Positions 1-8,875 of a stretch of 64,000 nucleotides of DNA are shown piece by piece; positions within the stretch are counted from its first letter, which is position 1, and every line of letters starts with the position of its first letter. This DNA is from Pseudomonas sediminis (GTDB taxonomy: Bacteria; Pseudomonadota; Gammaproteobacteria; Pseudomonadales; Pseudomonadaceae). A program made the position numbers and the translations under genes. The stretch spans positions 1,798,001-1,862,000 of the forward strand of contig NZ_CP154631.1 of the NCBI RefSeq assembly GCF_039555755.1, given 5' to 3'. The notes under the pieces are model-generated. The model was not told the DNA's origin, did not search any database, and was given only the letters and a program-made list of their open reading frames with translations.

Positions 1-310
1 GGGCATTTTGCAGGCCCAGATTTTGTAGGGCCTGATCCAGTGCATGAGTCTGGCTGTCGAGTTGTTCGCCGGCTTCGGCCAGGCGTTGGAACAGCTCGGC
101 ATCCAGCGCCACGCGCAGCGCCCAGTATTTTTCGGCCAGGCCGGTGATCAGCAGCACGGCACAGAGCAGCGCCAACATCAGGCTCGCGGGGGCGCCAAGC
201 CAAGGCGCCAGGCCAAAGACCACGGCGACCAGGCTCAGCGCGCTGGAGCAATGATCGAGGCTGCGCCCCCGTCGCAACTGTGCCGCGACCAGCAGCAGAT
301 CAGCCTGCAT
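1..310 (-). CDS. Predicted small membrane protein, 3' part cut by window start
   Basis: Reading the minus strand from an ATG at 308-310 gives an open frame of at least 103 residues that runs off the window. It begins MQADLLLVAAQLRRGRSLDH. Two hydrophobic stretches follow at about residues 25-35 and 45-60, then a charged helical part rich in Leu, Ala, Glu and Gln. I do not recognise the family. The start lies 11 bases inside the end of the upstream PAP2/phosphatase gene, so it is probably the last or a late member of the same minus-strand operon. A role in the envelope or in phospholipid-related chemistry is inference from the neighbours only. Confidence 0.6.
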   Translation of the reverse strand, partial: MQADLLLVAAQLRRGRSLDHCSSALSLVAVVFGLAPWLGAPASLMLALLCAVLLITGLAEKYWALRVALDAELFQRLAEAGEQLDSQTHALDQALQNLGLQNA

Positions 311-1637
311 GAGCGACCTCCAGCCCCGGTTGTGCATCGACCATGGATTGCAGCGCGGCCAGATGCTGCGGGCCGAGCACGACCTGTGGCCGAGACTGGC
401 GAATCAGCTCTACGGCGGCCTCGACGTTCTGGCAGCGGCCGCTGTGCAGCAGCCAGGCCGCGACGGCAGTGGCACTGCGCGAATAACCCAGGGCGCAGCA
501 CACCAGCAGTGGGCCGTGATGACGCAGGCGTTCGATGGCCTCGGCGGCGCGTTGGCAGGTCAGCGCATCGGGCGCCACCAGGTCCAGTGACGGCAGGCTG
601 CAATAGGCTGGCGGCGTGCGTTGCAGCGGCAGTTCGGCGCAGAGGTCGACCAGGCCGGCAAATCCCTCGAGATCGTGCGTCGCAGGGAGTCGACCAAGGT
701 GGATGCCCTCGAACACCTGGCTGGGCTTTGGCCGGCGATAGGTCCACAGCCGGGAGTTGATCCAGGCACCGAGCAGATAGGGTGCGAGCAATACCGTGGC
801 GGCCGGACTGAGGCGGCCGTCGGCTTGCTTCTGGAAGCCGGCAGCGCCAAATAGCAGGTAGTTGAGCGCGACCATCGCCAGGGCAACCGTCGGCCAGTAC
901 AGCCAGAGCCAGGCGCCGCTCAGGGTGAGCGCCAGCGCCGCGCACGCCAGGGCGCCGAGGCTGTAACGCAATGCCAGGCGCCAACGGCGTGGATCGCTGC
1001 TCAGGCGCATCTGCCGTAGCGGCGTATCGCCCTGCAGCGGTAGCAGCCACAGGCAGAAGAAGCCGGCCAGCGCCCCGGTAGGCACGTCGATGAAGTGGTG
1101 TTGCCAGGTGGTCAGCACCGAGATGCCGATCAGCGCCATCCACCCGTGCAGCAAGCCGCGCCAGAACAGCCCGCGGGTGTGATTGGCGAACATCGCCCAG
1201 ATGATCACCAGCAGGGTGATATGCAGCGAAGGCGCCTGGTTGAAGGGTTTGTCGAAGCCCATCAGCACGTCGAACATCAGGCCGAAGGTGCCGTCCAGCG
1301 GCGGCCGCTCGAAGGTGAAGCGCAGCGGCCAGAGCAGAAAGCAGGCCACGCAGATGACCTGCGCGGCGAGCAGGCGCAGGGCGTGGCGATCCATCTCGCG
1401 GTGGCAGGCCGGCAGCAGGAAGGACAGACCGTAGAGCAGGTCGATCGACCAGTACGGCACGATGGTCCAGGGCCAGAGTGGGATCTGCGGCTCCCAGGCG
1501 AAGACCAGGCTACCGACGTCAGCGCGCTGCCCGGTGAACCAGTTGGCGAAGCCGTAGCTGGCGAAGAACAGCGGGCCGAGCACCAGCAGCCAGAGTACGC
1601 CGCGCTTCCACAATCCCTGTTCGCGCGCGCTGTCCAT
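300..1637 (-). CDS. ynbD: PAP2-superfamily phosphatase fused to a dual-specificity phosphatase domain (YnbD-like)
   Basis: 445 residues with two catalytic modules. The N-terminal two thirds is a multi-pass membrane PAP2 (lipid phosphatase) domain: six or so hydrophobic segments, the SLH motif near residue 138 and a later HHFIDV motif. The C-terminal part is a cytoplasmic dual-specificity/tyrosine phosphatase domain with the C-x5-R signature CALGYSR near residue 380. E. coli YnbD has this architecture. The ATG at 1637 overlaps the stop of the upstream hydrolase/methyltransferase gene by one base (TGATG), which fixes the start and implies translational coupling. Substrate unknown; dephosphorylation of a phospholipid made by the neighbouring CDP-alcohol transferase is a reasonable guess. 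Confidence 0.8.
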   Translation of the reverse strand: MDSAREQGLWKRGVLWLLVLGPLFFASYGFANWFTGQRADVGSLVFAWEPQIPLWPWTIVPYWSIDLLYGLSFLLPACHREMDRHALRLLAAQVICVACFLLWPLRFTFERPPLDGTFGLMFDVLMGFDKPFNQAPSLHITLLVIIWAMFANHTRGLFWRGLLHGWMALIGISVLTTWQHHFIDVPTGALAGFFCLWLLPLQGDTPLRQMRLSSDPRRWRLALRYSLGALACAALALTLSGAWLWLYWPTVALAMVALNYLLFGAAGFQKQADGRLSPAATVLLAPYLLGAWINSRLWTYRRPKPSQVFEGIHLGRLPATHDLEGFAGLVDLCAELPLQRTPPAYCSLPSLDLVAPDALTCQRAAEAIERLRHHGPLLVCCALGYSRSATAVAAWLLHSGRCQNVEAAVELIRQSRPQVVLGPQHLAALQSMVDAQPGLEVAHAG

Positions 1638-3391
1638 CACTTCACCCGTTGCGCCAGGGACACACTGAAGATGCCCCATTGGTCGATGCGCTGCGCCACC
1701 TTGCGAAAGCCTGCGGCCTCGACCAACTGATCCATCTCTGCCTGGCTACGCCGGCGCATGACCCAGGCCTGGCCATCGCGGTGGCTGGTCAGAGCACGGG
1801 CGATCAGCTCCAGCTGCGGGTGCCAGGGTTGGCCGGTGTAGACCAGGTAACCGCCCTCCTCGATCGCAGCCGCCAGCCCGGCCAGCGAATCACCGACCAT
1901 CTGGTTGCTGCCGAACAGTTCATACAGGCCGGAGACCACCGCCAGGGTCGGCTTGGGATCCAGCGCGGCGAGATCGTCACGGTCGAAGGCATCGCCTTTG
2001 ACGAAGCGGGCGATATCGCCCAGGCCCTTCTGCTGGATCAGCGCATTGCCGTCACGCACGTTGATGTCGCTGTAGTCGCGCAACAGGATCGCGTCGGGAC
2101 GCTGCTCCTGACCTTCCAGCGATTCGAGGATGTAGCGACCATGGCCGGCGGCAATATCGACGATACGCACCGCCCTGTTCGCTTCACGCAGTTTGCTCAT
2201 GGCCAGGCGCAGCAGCTCTTCGGCGTGCAGTTTGCGCTGACGAATGCCGCGCCAACCGATGGAGTCCAGGTAGTTCTGGTCGATCATTCGGCCCAGCGCG
2301 CCCTTGCCGGTAGGCTGATTGCGGTAGACGTAATCGAGGGTGCTGCCGGAGTCGAAGCCGGTGTCGAAGCCCAGCTTGACCCCGGCCGACAGGCTACTGC
2401 CCAGGCGCATGCTGGCACGGGTGGCGCGCCAGTAGAGGTCGCGCAGCGAGTTCCGTGGCAGCGGCGCGGCCAGCTCTTCGGCTTCGGCGCAGGTGGCGCC
2501 CAGGCGGTCGGCATCGAGCAGCGAGGGACGCGTGACCGGCTCCTCGAAGTTGCGCAGGATGAAGCGTCGCGCGCGGCTCAGGGCGTGAGCGCGGTCACGT
2601 TCACCCAGGGTGTCGTGGAAGAAGCCCGGCAACAGGTGCTTTTCCTTGCGCAGGCTGCCGAGGCGCTCGAAAAAGTCTTCCTGTGGTTTGCGGTGGACGA
2701 CGAAATCGGCGCCGGAGATCAGTAGCTGGGTCGGCACCTGGATCGCCTGGGCGTCGGCGACGATACGATCAGCAGCTTCGTACAGGCCGAGCAGCATGGT
2801 CACCGAGATCGGCCGGGCGATCAGCGAGTCGTTCTCGAAGGAGGCGATACGCTCGGGATCGTGGCTGAGGAACCTCGCCTTCACGTAACTGTTGACGAAG
2901 AAGTTGCCGCGCCAGGCGTGCATCAGCTTCAAGCCGGGGCGGGCGAAGGGCACGTAGAGCTTGACCTTGAACGCCGGCGACGCGAGCACCAGGCAGCGCA
3001 CCTTGGGCGCGTAGTCGTGGGCCCAAGTGGAGATGATCACCGCGCCGACGCTCTGCGCCACCACTGCCAGGTCCTCTTCGGCGATGGCGTGCTGGCTGCC
3101 GATGTGCTCGATGAAGGTCTGCACGTCACGCACGCTGGTGGCGAAGCTCGGGCTGTCGCCGCGTGCACCGGGCGACAGGCCATGGCCACGGGCATCCCAG
3201 GCGAAGACGTCGCAGTGCGGCAGATCCAGTTCGTCCACCAGGTGGGCCATGCGCCCGCCATGCTCGTGGCCGCGATGAAATAGCACCACGGCCTGGCGTG
3301 GGCCATCGGCAGGCGTCGTCGCCGGCCAGTGGCGGTAGCTCAGCTCGACGCCATCATGGGTACTGAACGTGTGCAGTTGTACGGGGCGCAT
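1637..3391 (-). CDS. ynbC: Bifunctional alpha/beta hydrolase and class I SAM-dependent methyltransferase (YnbC-like)
   Basis: 584 residues. The N-terminal ~290 residues are an alpha/beta hydrolase of the serine aminopeptidase/monoacylglycerol lipase type, with the nucleophile elbow AQSVGAV near residue 115. The C-terminal half is a Rossmann methyltransferase with the SAM-binding motif IVDIAAGHGRY. E. coli YnbC has the same fusion and the same neighbours. It lies between the CDP-alcohol transferase (26 bp upstream) and the PAP2/DSP gene (1 base overlap). The product is likely soluble or peripheral, since no signal peptide or membrane segment is seen. The reaction is unknown; the set of genes suggests making or remodelling a minor phospholipid. 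Confidence 0.82.
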   Translation of the reverse strand: MRPVQLHTFSTHDGVELSYRHWPATTPADGPRQAVVLFHRGHEHGGRMAHLVDELDLPHCDVFAWDARGHGLSPGARGDSPSFATSVRDVQTFIEHIGSQHAIAEEDLAVVAQSVGAVIISTWAHDYAPKVRCLVLASPAFKVKLYVPFARPGLKLMHAWRGNFFVNSYVKARFLSHDPERIASFENDSLIARPISVTMLLGLYEAADRIVADAQAIQVPTQLLISGADFVVHRKPQEDFFERLGSLRKEKHLLPGFFHDTLGERDRAHALSRARRFILRNFEEPVTRPSLLDADRLGATCAEAEELAAPLPRNSLRDLYWRATRASMRLGSSLSAGVKLGFDTGFDSGSTLDYVYRNQPTGKGALGRMIDQNYLDSIGWRGIRQRKLHAEELLRLAMSKLREANRAVRIVDIAAGHGRYILESLEGQEQRPDAILLRDYSDINVRDGNALIQQKGLGDIARFVKGDAFDRDDLAALDPKPTLAVVSGLYELFGSNQMVGDSLAGLAAAIEEGGYLVYTGQPWHPQLELIARALTSHRDGQAWVMRRRSQAEMDQLVEAAGFRKVAQRIDQWGIFSVSLAQRVK

Positions 3392-3417
3392 GGAATCTCC
3401 TTATTCCGTAGGACAGC

Positions 3418-4023
3418 TCAGGCCACTTCGGCCAGGCCATGGCGAACGCGGTTGTAGAGGGTGTAGAGCAACAGGGCGAGGATCAGGCCCAGCAACAGAT
3501 TGATCCACAAGGCTGGCAGCAGGCCTGTGGCGACGCCAGCGCCGATCACGCCGAAGCAGAAGGCGCGGTCGCTCTTGCCCATCGGCCCGTCGTAGCGCCG
3601 GGAGGCGCCGACCATGGGCCCGAGTACGCCAGCGTATTCGCTGATCACCGCCAGCAGCACAACAACGATCACCAGCAGTGGCGAGACGCCTGCCAGAAGT
3701 GCGAAGGGCAGATACAGGGCGCTGTCGGCGATCACGTCGCAGAGTTCATTGAGGTAGGCGCCGAGCTTCGATTGCTGGCCGAACTCGCGTGCAAGCATGC
3801 CGTCGACGGCATTGAGCGCCATGCGCAGCAGCATCCATAAGGGGATCAGGGCGAATAGCCAGACGACATGGCAGAAGGCTGCGAGTAGGGCGCCGAGCAG
3901 CACGGAGACCACGGCCGCGGCCAGGGTCACCTGGTTGGCGGTGACACCACGGGCATGCAGGCGTTCGACGCCTGGGCGCAGCAGGTTCTGGAAAGCCGGT
4001 TTGAGCTGGTAGATCGACGGCAT
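3418..4023 (-). CDS. ynbA: CDP-alcohol phosphatidyltransferase family membrane protein (YnbA-like)
   Basis: 201 residues from the ATG at 4023, which is preceded by GGGA about ten bases upstream; a longer frame back to 4134 has no good ribosome site. The protein has several hydrophobic helices and the CDP-alcohol phosphotransferase region, but two of the four canonical aspartates are asparagine: NAVDG in place of DxxDG, and N in place of the third Asp (G-AYL-N-ELC-D). The AR and the final Asp are kept. Such enzymes swap CMP for an alcohol on CDP-diacylglycerol at the inner membrane. Whether the Asn residues are normal for YnbA relatives needs an alignment. It is the first gene of the ynbA-ynbC-ynbD set; no ynbB-like cytidylyltransferase gene is present here. 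Confidence 0.78.
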   Translation of the reverse strand: MPSIYQLKPAFQNLLRPGVERLHARGVTANQVTLAAAVVSVLLGALLAAFCHVVWLFALIPLWMLLRMALNAVDGMLAREFGQQSKLGAYLNELCDVIADSALYLPFALLAGVSPLLVIVVVLLAVISEYAGVLGPMVGASRRYDGPMGKSDRAFCFGVIGAGVATGLLPALWINLLLGLILALLLYTLYNRVRHGLAEVA

Positions 4024-4257
4024 GGCAGCGAATTCCCTTTCGTGTCCCATCTTCGGCCATTGCCGCGGGCGAGACTGTGAAACCGTCGTGGTAGAGGCGG
4101 ATTTATCGGCGGCATGTAGCCGCCGGAAGGCCAATAGCAGTCAGGCGTGAGCCACAACTTATACCCTGTTACGGGATTTTCCTAGCGCAGTGGATTCGCC
4201 AGGAAAATCAGCCAGATGCGAGCGATGATGGCGCTTTGCTTGCATTTGACGCACAGC

Positions 4258-4266
4258 TTATCCACA
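4258..4266 (+). promoter_or_regulatory. Perfect consensus DnaA box
   Basis: TTATCCACA, the exact high-affinity DnaA 9-mer, lies in the intergenic gap just beyond the stop of the acyltransferase gene. In P. aeruginosa this acyltransferase gene is next to gyrB, a few kilobases from dnaA and oriC, so a functional DnaA site is plausible, but a single 9-mer can occur by chance. Confidence 0.4.
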
Positions 4267-4268
4267 GA

Positions 4269-5036
4269 TCAGACGGTTTCGCCTAGCCGGCTCAGTTGCG
4301 GCTCTTCGCCGCGCAGTTCGGTCTGTTGCTGGCGTACCCACTGGAAGGCGCGCTCGTTGAGCTCGGCGATGGCACGCGGGCCTTCGCCCTCGGCGTACAT
4401 CGGTGCGCCGATGATCACCTGAACCGTTCCCGAGCGCTTGGACCAGCCGACCTTGGGCCAGAACTCGCCGGCGTTGTGCGCAATGGGCAGCACCGGCAGG
4501 CCGGCATTCACTGCCAGGGCGGTGCCGCCACGGGAGAACTTGCCGATCTGGCCCGGCGGAATCCGCGTGCCTTCGGGGAACACCAGTACCCAGGCGCCCT
4601 GCTTGAGGCGCTCGTCGCCCTGTTTGGCCAGCTGCTTGAGCGCGGCCTTGGGGTTGCTGCGGTCGATGGCGATGGGCTTGAGCAGCGCCATGCCCCAGCC
4701 GAAGAACGGCACGCGCAGCAGCTCGCGCTTGACCACCTGCGACAGTGGCTCGAAGAAACCGCAGAGGAAGAAGGTTTCCCAGGTGCTCTGGTGGTTGGCG
4801 AGGATCACGCAGGGGCGCTCGGGAATGTTCTCCACGCCGCGCACTTCATAGCGGATACCGACGATCACCTTGGCCAGCCACACGGCGCAGTTGCACCAGG
4901 CCTGGACGACGAAGCGGTAGCGCTGGCGGAACGGCAGCAGCGGTGCGACCACCAGGCTGATCAGGCACCAGAAGAACGAGCTGGACGACAGCAGCAGGTA
5001 GAAAAGCGTGACTCTGAATGCCTGCACTAGCGCCAT
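4269..5036 (-). CDS. plsC: 1-acyl-sn-glycerol-3-phosphate acyltransferase (PlsC family; PA0005-type)
   Basis: 255 residues. It transfers an acyl chain to the sn-2 position of lysophosphatidic acid at the inner membrane. An N-terminal hydrophobic anchor covers about residues 8-32. The acyltransferase block NHQSTWE supplies the catalytic His with an acidic residue four positions on (HX4E variant), and FPEGTR is the phosphate-binding motif. The ATG at 5036 has AAGG close upstream and lies 13 bp after gmhB, so the two genes are probably cotranscribed. The same pair, in this orientation, occurs at the start of the P. aeruginosa genome, where this gene is also called lptA (lysophosphatidic acid acyltransferase, not the LPS transport protein). 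Confidence 0.88.
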   Translation of the reverse strand: MALVQAFRVTLFYLLLSSSSFFWCLISLVVAPLLPFRQRYRFVVQAWCNCAVWLAKVIVGIRYEVRGVENIPERPCVILANHQSTWETFFLCGFFEPLSQVVKRELLRVPFFGWGMALLKPIAIDRSNPKAALKQLAKQGDERLKQGAWVLVFPEGTRIPPGQIGKFSRGGTALAVNAGLPVLPIAHNAGEFWPKVGWSKRSGTVQVIIGAPMYAEGEGPRAIAELNERAFQWVRQQQTELRGEEPQLSRLGETV

Positions 5037-5049
5037 GAACCTTCACACC

Positions 5050-5580
5050 TTATGAGAGCAGTTGATCGGCGACAGCCGCCAGATCATCGAATACCAGGGT
5101 TCCTGGCGGCAGGGGCTTGGCCAGGGTTCGCTCGCCCTTGCCGGTTTTCACCAGCACAGGCTGACAATCGACGGCCAGCGCGGCCTGCAGGTCACCGCTG
5201 GTATCGCCGACGAACCAGATTCCTGGCAGATCCGCGGCGTAGTGCGCAGCGATCTGCTCGAGCATGCCCGGTTTCGGTTTGCGGCAGTCGCAGCCGTCAT
5301 CCGGCCCATGCGGGCAATGCACGATCAGACCGACCTCACCGCCCTGCTCCGCCACCAGCTGGCGCAGGCGCGCGTGCATCGACTCCAGGGTCGCCAGGTC
5401 GTAATAGCCACGGGCGATACCGGACTGGTTGGTGGCCACGGCCACCGTCCAGCCCGCTTTCGACAGGCGTGCGATGGCGGTGATCGACGAGGGGATCGGA
5501 ATCCACTCGTCGAGCGTCTTGATATAGGCGTCGGAGTCTTGGTTGATGACACCGTCGCGGTCGAGGATCAGTAGTTTCAT
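5050..5580 (-). CDS. gmhB: D-glycero-beta-D-manno-heptose-1,7-bisphosphate 7-phosphatase
   Basis: 176 residues, the usual length for GmhB. This is a cytoplasmic HAD phosphatase of ADP-heptose synthesis for the LPS inner core. The N-terminal DRDGVIN holds the nucleophile Asp and the acid/base Asp, with a Lys-Pro block (RKPKPGM) and GDTSGDLQAA as later HAD motifs. The loop CPHGPDDGCDCRKPK carries the Cys/His zinc site typical of GmhB. It is first in a two-gene unit with the acyltransferase. A REP hairpin separates it from glyS upstream. Confidence 0.9.
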   Translation of the reverse strand: MKLLILDRDGVINQDSDAYIKTLDEWIPIPSSITAIARLSKAGWTVAVATNQSGIARGYYDLATLESMHARLRQLVAEQGGEVGLIVHCPHGPDDGCDCRKPKPGMLEQIAAHYAADLPGIWFVGDTSGDLQAALAVDCQPVLVKTGKGERTLAKPLPPGTLVFDDLAAVADQLLS

Positions 5581-5600
5581 TCAGTCGTTTCAGAGTCTGC

Positions 5601-5654
5601 CGTAGGAGCGAGCTCTGCTCGCGAACGCTTTCGCGCGCGGAGCTTGCTCCTACG
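5601..5654. repeat. REP-type hairpin (GTAGGAG family)
   Basis: CGTAGGAGC at the left and GCTCCTACG at the right bracket an imperfect palindrome (GCGAGC/GCTCGC and GCGCGC inside). It lies between gmhB and glyS. The same GTAGGAGCGAGCTCTGCTCG arm recurs near 39.4 and 46.95 kb, so this is a dispersed REP family that may also act as a terminator or mRNA-stabilising hairpin. Confidence 0.75.
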
Positions 5655-5660
5655 AAGGCC

Positions 5661-7715
5661 TTAGCCCAGCACCGAAATATCCGCTACGCCGAGGAACAGC
5701 CCGCGCAGGCGGGCCAGCAAGGCGTAACGGTTGGCGCGCACGCGCGCGTCTTCGGCATTGACCAGTACCGCCTCGAAGAAGGCGTCCACCGGCTCACGCA
5801 GGCTGGCCAGCTTGGCCAGGGCCTCGTTGTACTGACGGGCTGCTGCCAGCGGTTGCACCGCGTGGTCGGCCTGCTGGATGGCGGCGTGCAGGGCGAACTC
5901 GCTGGGGTTGTCGAAGTAGTGCGCTTCGACCTGGGCGGCGACGCCACCTTCGGCCTTGCTCAGCAGGTTCGACACGCGCTTGTTGGCGGCGGCCAGGGCA
6001 GCGGCTTGCGGCAGCTTGCGGAAGGCCTGCACGGCCTGCACGCGCTGGTCGAAGTCCAGCGGCGAGGTCGGGCCCACCGCACGCACCGCCTGGTACACGG
6101 CGACTTCGATGCCTTCGTCTTCGTAGCGCGCACGCAGGCGGTCGAAGATGAACTCCAGCACCTGAGCTGCCAGACCGTCGCTGTTGATCTTGCCGGCATA
6201 CTGGGCGACGGCGAAGTCGACCGCAGTGGCCAGGTCCAGATCCAGGCCCTTTTCGATCAGGATGCGCAGCACACCGAGGGCGGCGCGACGCAGAGCGTAC
6301 GGGTCCTTCGAGCCGGTCGGCAGCATGCCGATGCCGAAGATGCCGACCAGGGTATCGAGCTTGTCGGCCACGGCCACGGCAGCACCGGTGAGGGTGCTCG
6401 GCAGTTCGGCACCGGCACCGCGCGGCATGTACTGCTCGTTCAGGGCCAGGGCGACGTCTTGCGGTTCACCGTCGTTGAGCGCGTAGTAGTAGCCGGCAAT
6501 GCCCTGCATTTCCGGGAATTCGCCGACCATCTCGGTGGCCAGGTCGCATTTGGACAGCAGACCGGCGCGGGCGGCGCGCTGGGCGTCGCCACCGACTTCG
6601 CGGGCGATGAAACCGGCGAGCGCCGATACGCGCTGGGCCTTGTCGAATACCGAACCCAGCTGGGCCTGGAACACCACGTTGGCCAGGCGCTGGTTGAAGT
6701 CTTCGAGCTTCTGCTTCTTGTCCTGCTTGAAGAAGAACTCGGCGTCGGTCAGGCGCGGACGCACGACTTTCTCGTTACCCGAGACGATCTGCGCCGGGTC
6801 CTTGGACTCGACGTTGGCCACGGTGATGAAGCGTGGCAGCAGCTTGCCGTTCGCATCGAGCAGGCAGAAGTACTTCTGGTTGTCCTGCATGGTGCTGATC
6901 AGCGCCTCCTGCGGCACCTCGAGGAAGCGTTCCTCGAACGAGCAGACCAGCGGCACCGGCCATTCGACCAGGGCGGTGACTTCATCCAGCAGCGCCGGCG
7001 GCACGATGGCCGTGCCCTGCTCGGCGGCGGCCAGTTCGTCGACGCGGCGGCTGATGATCTCGCGGCGCTCGGCGAAATCCGCCAGCACGTAGGCGCTGCG
7101 CAGGTCTTCGGCGTAGCTGGCCGGGCTGCTGATGCGCACATCGCGGTTGGCGTGGAAGCGGTGGCCGCGGGAGACGCGACCGGCTTTTTGCGCAAGGATC
7201 TCGCAGTCGACCACGGCGTCACCGAACAGCATCACCAGCCACTGGGTCGGGCGCACGAATTCGTCGCGGCGTGCGGCCCAGCGCATACGCTTGGGAATCG
7301 GCAGGTCGTTCAGCGAGTCCTGCACGATGGTCGGCAGCAGGTTCACCGCCGGCTGACCAGGGATGTGCTGGGCGAAGCGCAGTTTCGCCCCGCTGCGGTC
7401 GATCTCGGCGATGTCCACGCCGCACTTGCGGGCGAAGCCCAGGGCAGCCTGGGTCGGGTTGCCGTCGGCATCGAAGGCAGCCTGGATGGGCGGGCCGTCG
7501 AGGTTCATGCTGCGGTCGGCCTGCTGCTCTTCGAGCTGCTCGATCAGCACCGCCAGGCGGCGCGGCGCTGCATACACGCGGCTGGCGGTGTAGCCCAAGC
7601 CGGCGCCCTTGAGGCCTTTCTCGATACCGGCGAGGAAGGCGTCACCGAGGCTCTTCAGGGCCCTCGGTGGCAGCTCTTCGGTGCCCAGTTCGACCAGAAA
7701 ATCTTGTGCACTCAT
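5661..7715 (-). CDS. glyS: Glycine--tRNA ligase beta subunit
   Basis: 684 residues, the normal length of bacterial GlyS. It is the tRNA-binding half of the alpha2beta2 glycyl-tRNA synthetase in the cytoplasm. The start [20 protein letters not shown] is the characteristic N-terminus, and the C-terminal ~100 residues ([19 protein letters not shown]) match the DALR-type anticodon-binding region. The ATG overlaps the glyQ stop (ATGA, 7712-7715), so the two subunits are translationally coupled. The order glyQ-glyS and the neighbours match P. aeruginosa. Confidence 0.97.
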   Translation of the reverse strand: MSAQDFLVELGTEELPPRALKSLGDAFLAGIEKGLKGAGLGYTASRVYAAPRRLAVLIEQLEEQQADRSMNLDGPPIQAAFDADGNPTQAALGFARKCGVDIAEIDRSGAKLRFAQHIPGQPAVNLLPTIVQDSLNDLPIPKRMRWAARRDEFVRPTQWLVMLFGDAVVDCEILAQKAGRVSRGHRFHANRDVRISSPASYAEDLRSAYVLADFAERREIISRRVDELAAAEQGTAIVPPALLDEVTALVEWPVPLVCSFEERFLEVPQEALISTMQDNQKYFCLLDANGKLLPRFITVANVESKDPAQIVSGNEKVVRPRLTDAEFFFKQDKKQKLEDFNQRLANVVFQAQLGSVFDKAQRVSALAGFIAREVGGDAQRAARAGLLSKCDLATEMVGEFPEMQGIAGYYYALNDGEPQDVALALNEQYMPRGAGAELPSTLTGAAVAVADKLDTLVGIFGIGMLPTGSKDPYALRRAALGVLRILIEKGLDLDLATAVDFAVAQYAGKINSDGLAAQVLEFIFDRLRARYEDEGIEVAVYQAVRAVGPTSPLDFDQRVQAVQAFRKLPQAAALAAANKRVSNLLSKAEGGVAAQVEAHYFDNPSEFALHAAIQQADHAVQPLAAARQYNEALAKLASLREPVDAFFEAVLVNAEDARVRANRYALLARLRGLFLGVADISVLG

Positions 7716-8704
7716 GCTTGCGCCTCCAGGGTGTTGCCCAGTACTTCGTCTTGCAGGAGACCCGCATCCTTGAGCTTGGCCAGTACTTCGTCACGCAGTT
7801 CGGGGGTGGCCATGGGGAAGCCGAGCTTGGCGCGCGCCTGCAGGTAGCTCTGCGCTACCGCACGGGCCAGGGTGCGCACGCGCAGGATGTACTGCTGGCG
7901 CGCGGTCACCGAGATGGCGCGGCGGGCGTCGAGCAGGTTGAAGGTGTGCGAGGCCTTGAGCACCATTTCGTAGGTGGGCAGCGGCAGCTCCAACTCGATC
8001 AGGCGGTTGGCTTCGCTCTCGTAGAAATCGAACAGCTCGAACAGCTTCTCGACGTTGGCGTGCTCGAAGTTGTAGGTGGACTGCTCCACCTCGTTCTGGT
8101 GGAACACGTCGCCGTAGGTCACGGTGCCGAACGGGCCGTCGGTCCAGATCAGGTCGTAGACCGAGTCGACGCCCTGCAGGTACATGGCCAGGCGCTCCAG
8201 GCCGTAGGTGATCTCGCCGGTCACCGGGTAGCACTCGATGCCACCGACCTGCTGGAAGTAGGTGAACTGGGTGACTTCCATGCCGTTGAGCCAGATTTCC
8301 CAGCCCAGACCCCAGGCGCCGAGGGTCGGCGATTCCCAGTTGTCTTCGACGAAGCGGATGTCATGCACTTCCGGATCGAGGCCGATGGCCCTCAGCGAAC
8401 CCAGGTACAGCTCCTGGAAGTTCTCCGGGTTGGGCTTCAAGACCACCTGGAACTGGTAGTAGTGCTGCAGGCGGTTGGGGTTTTCGCCATAGCGGCCGTC
8501 GGTGGGGCGACGCGAAGGCTGCACGTAGGCGGCGTTCCAGGTCTCCGGGCCGATGGCGCGCAGGAAGGTGGCGGTGTGGAAGGTGCCGGCGCCTACTTCC
8601 ATGTCGTAGGGTTGCAGCACCACGCAGCCCTGCTCGGCCCAGTAGTTCTGCAGGGCCAGGATCAGGTCCTGGAAGGTGCGCACGGCAGGCTTGGTCTGGC
8701 TCAC
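7712..8704 (-). CDS. glyQ: Glycine--tRNA ligase alpha subunit
   Basis: 330 residues; the catalytic class II subunit that activates glycine and charges tRNA-Gly with GlyS. Family hallmarks include [18 protein letters not shown] at the N-terminus and [19 protein letters not shown] in the core. I place the start at the GTG at 8704 because AGGTGA sits seven bases upstream and the protein then begins [11 protein letters not shown], as in other pseudomonads; a longer frame to an ATG at 8794 lacks such a site. It overlaps glyS by four bases. Its promoter must lie in the divergent 171-bp gap shared with tag. Confidence 0.95.
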   Translation of the reverse strand: MSQTKPAVRTFQDLILALQNYWAEQGCVVLQPYDMEVGAGTFHTATFLRAIGPETWNAAYVQPSRRPTDGRYGENPNRLQHYYQFQVVLKPNPENFQELYLGSLRAIGLDPEVHDIRFVEDNWESPTLGAWGLGWEIWLNGMEVTQFTYFQQVGGIECYPVTGEITYGLERLAMYLQGVDSVYDLIWTDGPFGTVTYGDVFHQNEVEQSTYNFEHANVEKLFELFDFYESEANRLIELELPLPTYEMVLKASHTFNLLDARRAISVTARQQYILRVRTLARAVAQSYLQARAKLGFPMATPELRDEVLAKLKDAGLLQDEVLGNTLEAQA

Positions 8705-8810
8705 GAAAAAATCACCTGTGGAGGCTTGCGAGGGAAAGCCGGTGAGTATATCGAAACTCGGCGCAGGCCGCAGGGTACGGCACATCGGCATCATCCCTTG
8801 TTGTTAATGA

Positions 8811-8826
8811 CTGTATTTATATCCAG
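8811..8826 (+). promoter_or_regulatory. Candidate LexA (SOS) box upstream of tag
   Basis: CTGTATTTATATCCAG differs from the gammaproteobacterial LexA pattern CTGT-N8-ACAG at one base (C for A in the right half) and has the usual AT-rich spacer. It lies 50 bp before the tag start, and a TATAGT -10-like hexamer follows at 8839-8844, so bound LexA could block transcription. The gap also serves glyQ on the other strand. Confidence 0.4.
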
Positions 8827-8875
8827 CTGTTTTGTGGTTATAGTCGCCGTTTCATCCTGACCGAGGCTTTCCGCC

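Noticed and set aside
235..1143. Minus-strand open frame of 302 codons inside the PAP2/DSP gene
   Set aside because: Overlaps the clear PAP2/DSP gene in another frame and is Arg/Ala/Pro-rich without motifs.
5853..7847. Long open frame on the plus strand (over 660 codons)
   Set aside because: It is antisense to glyS and the end of glyQ, both certain. High-GC third positions leave the opposite frame open; the translation has no family-like blocks.
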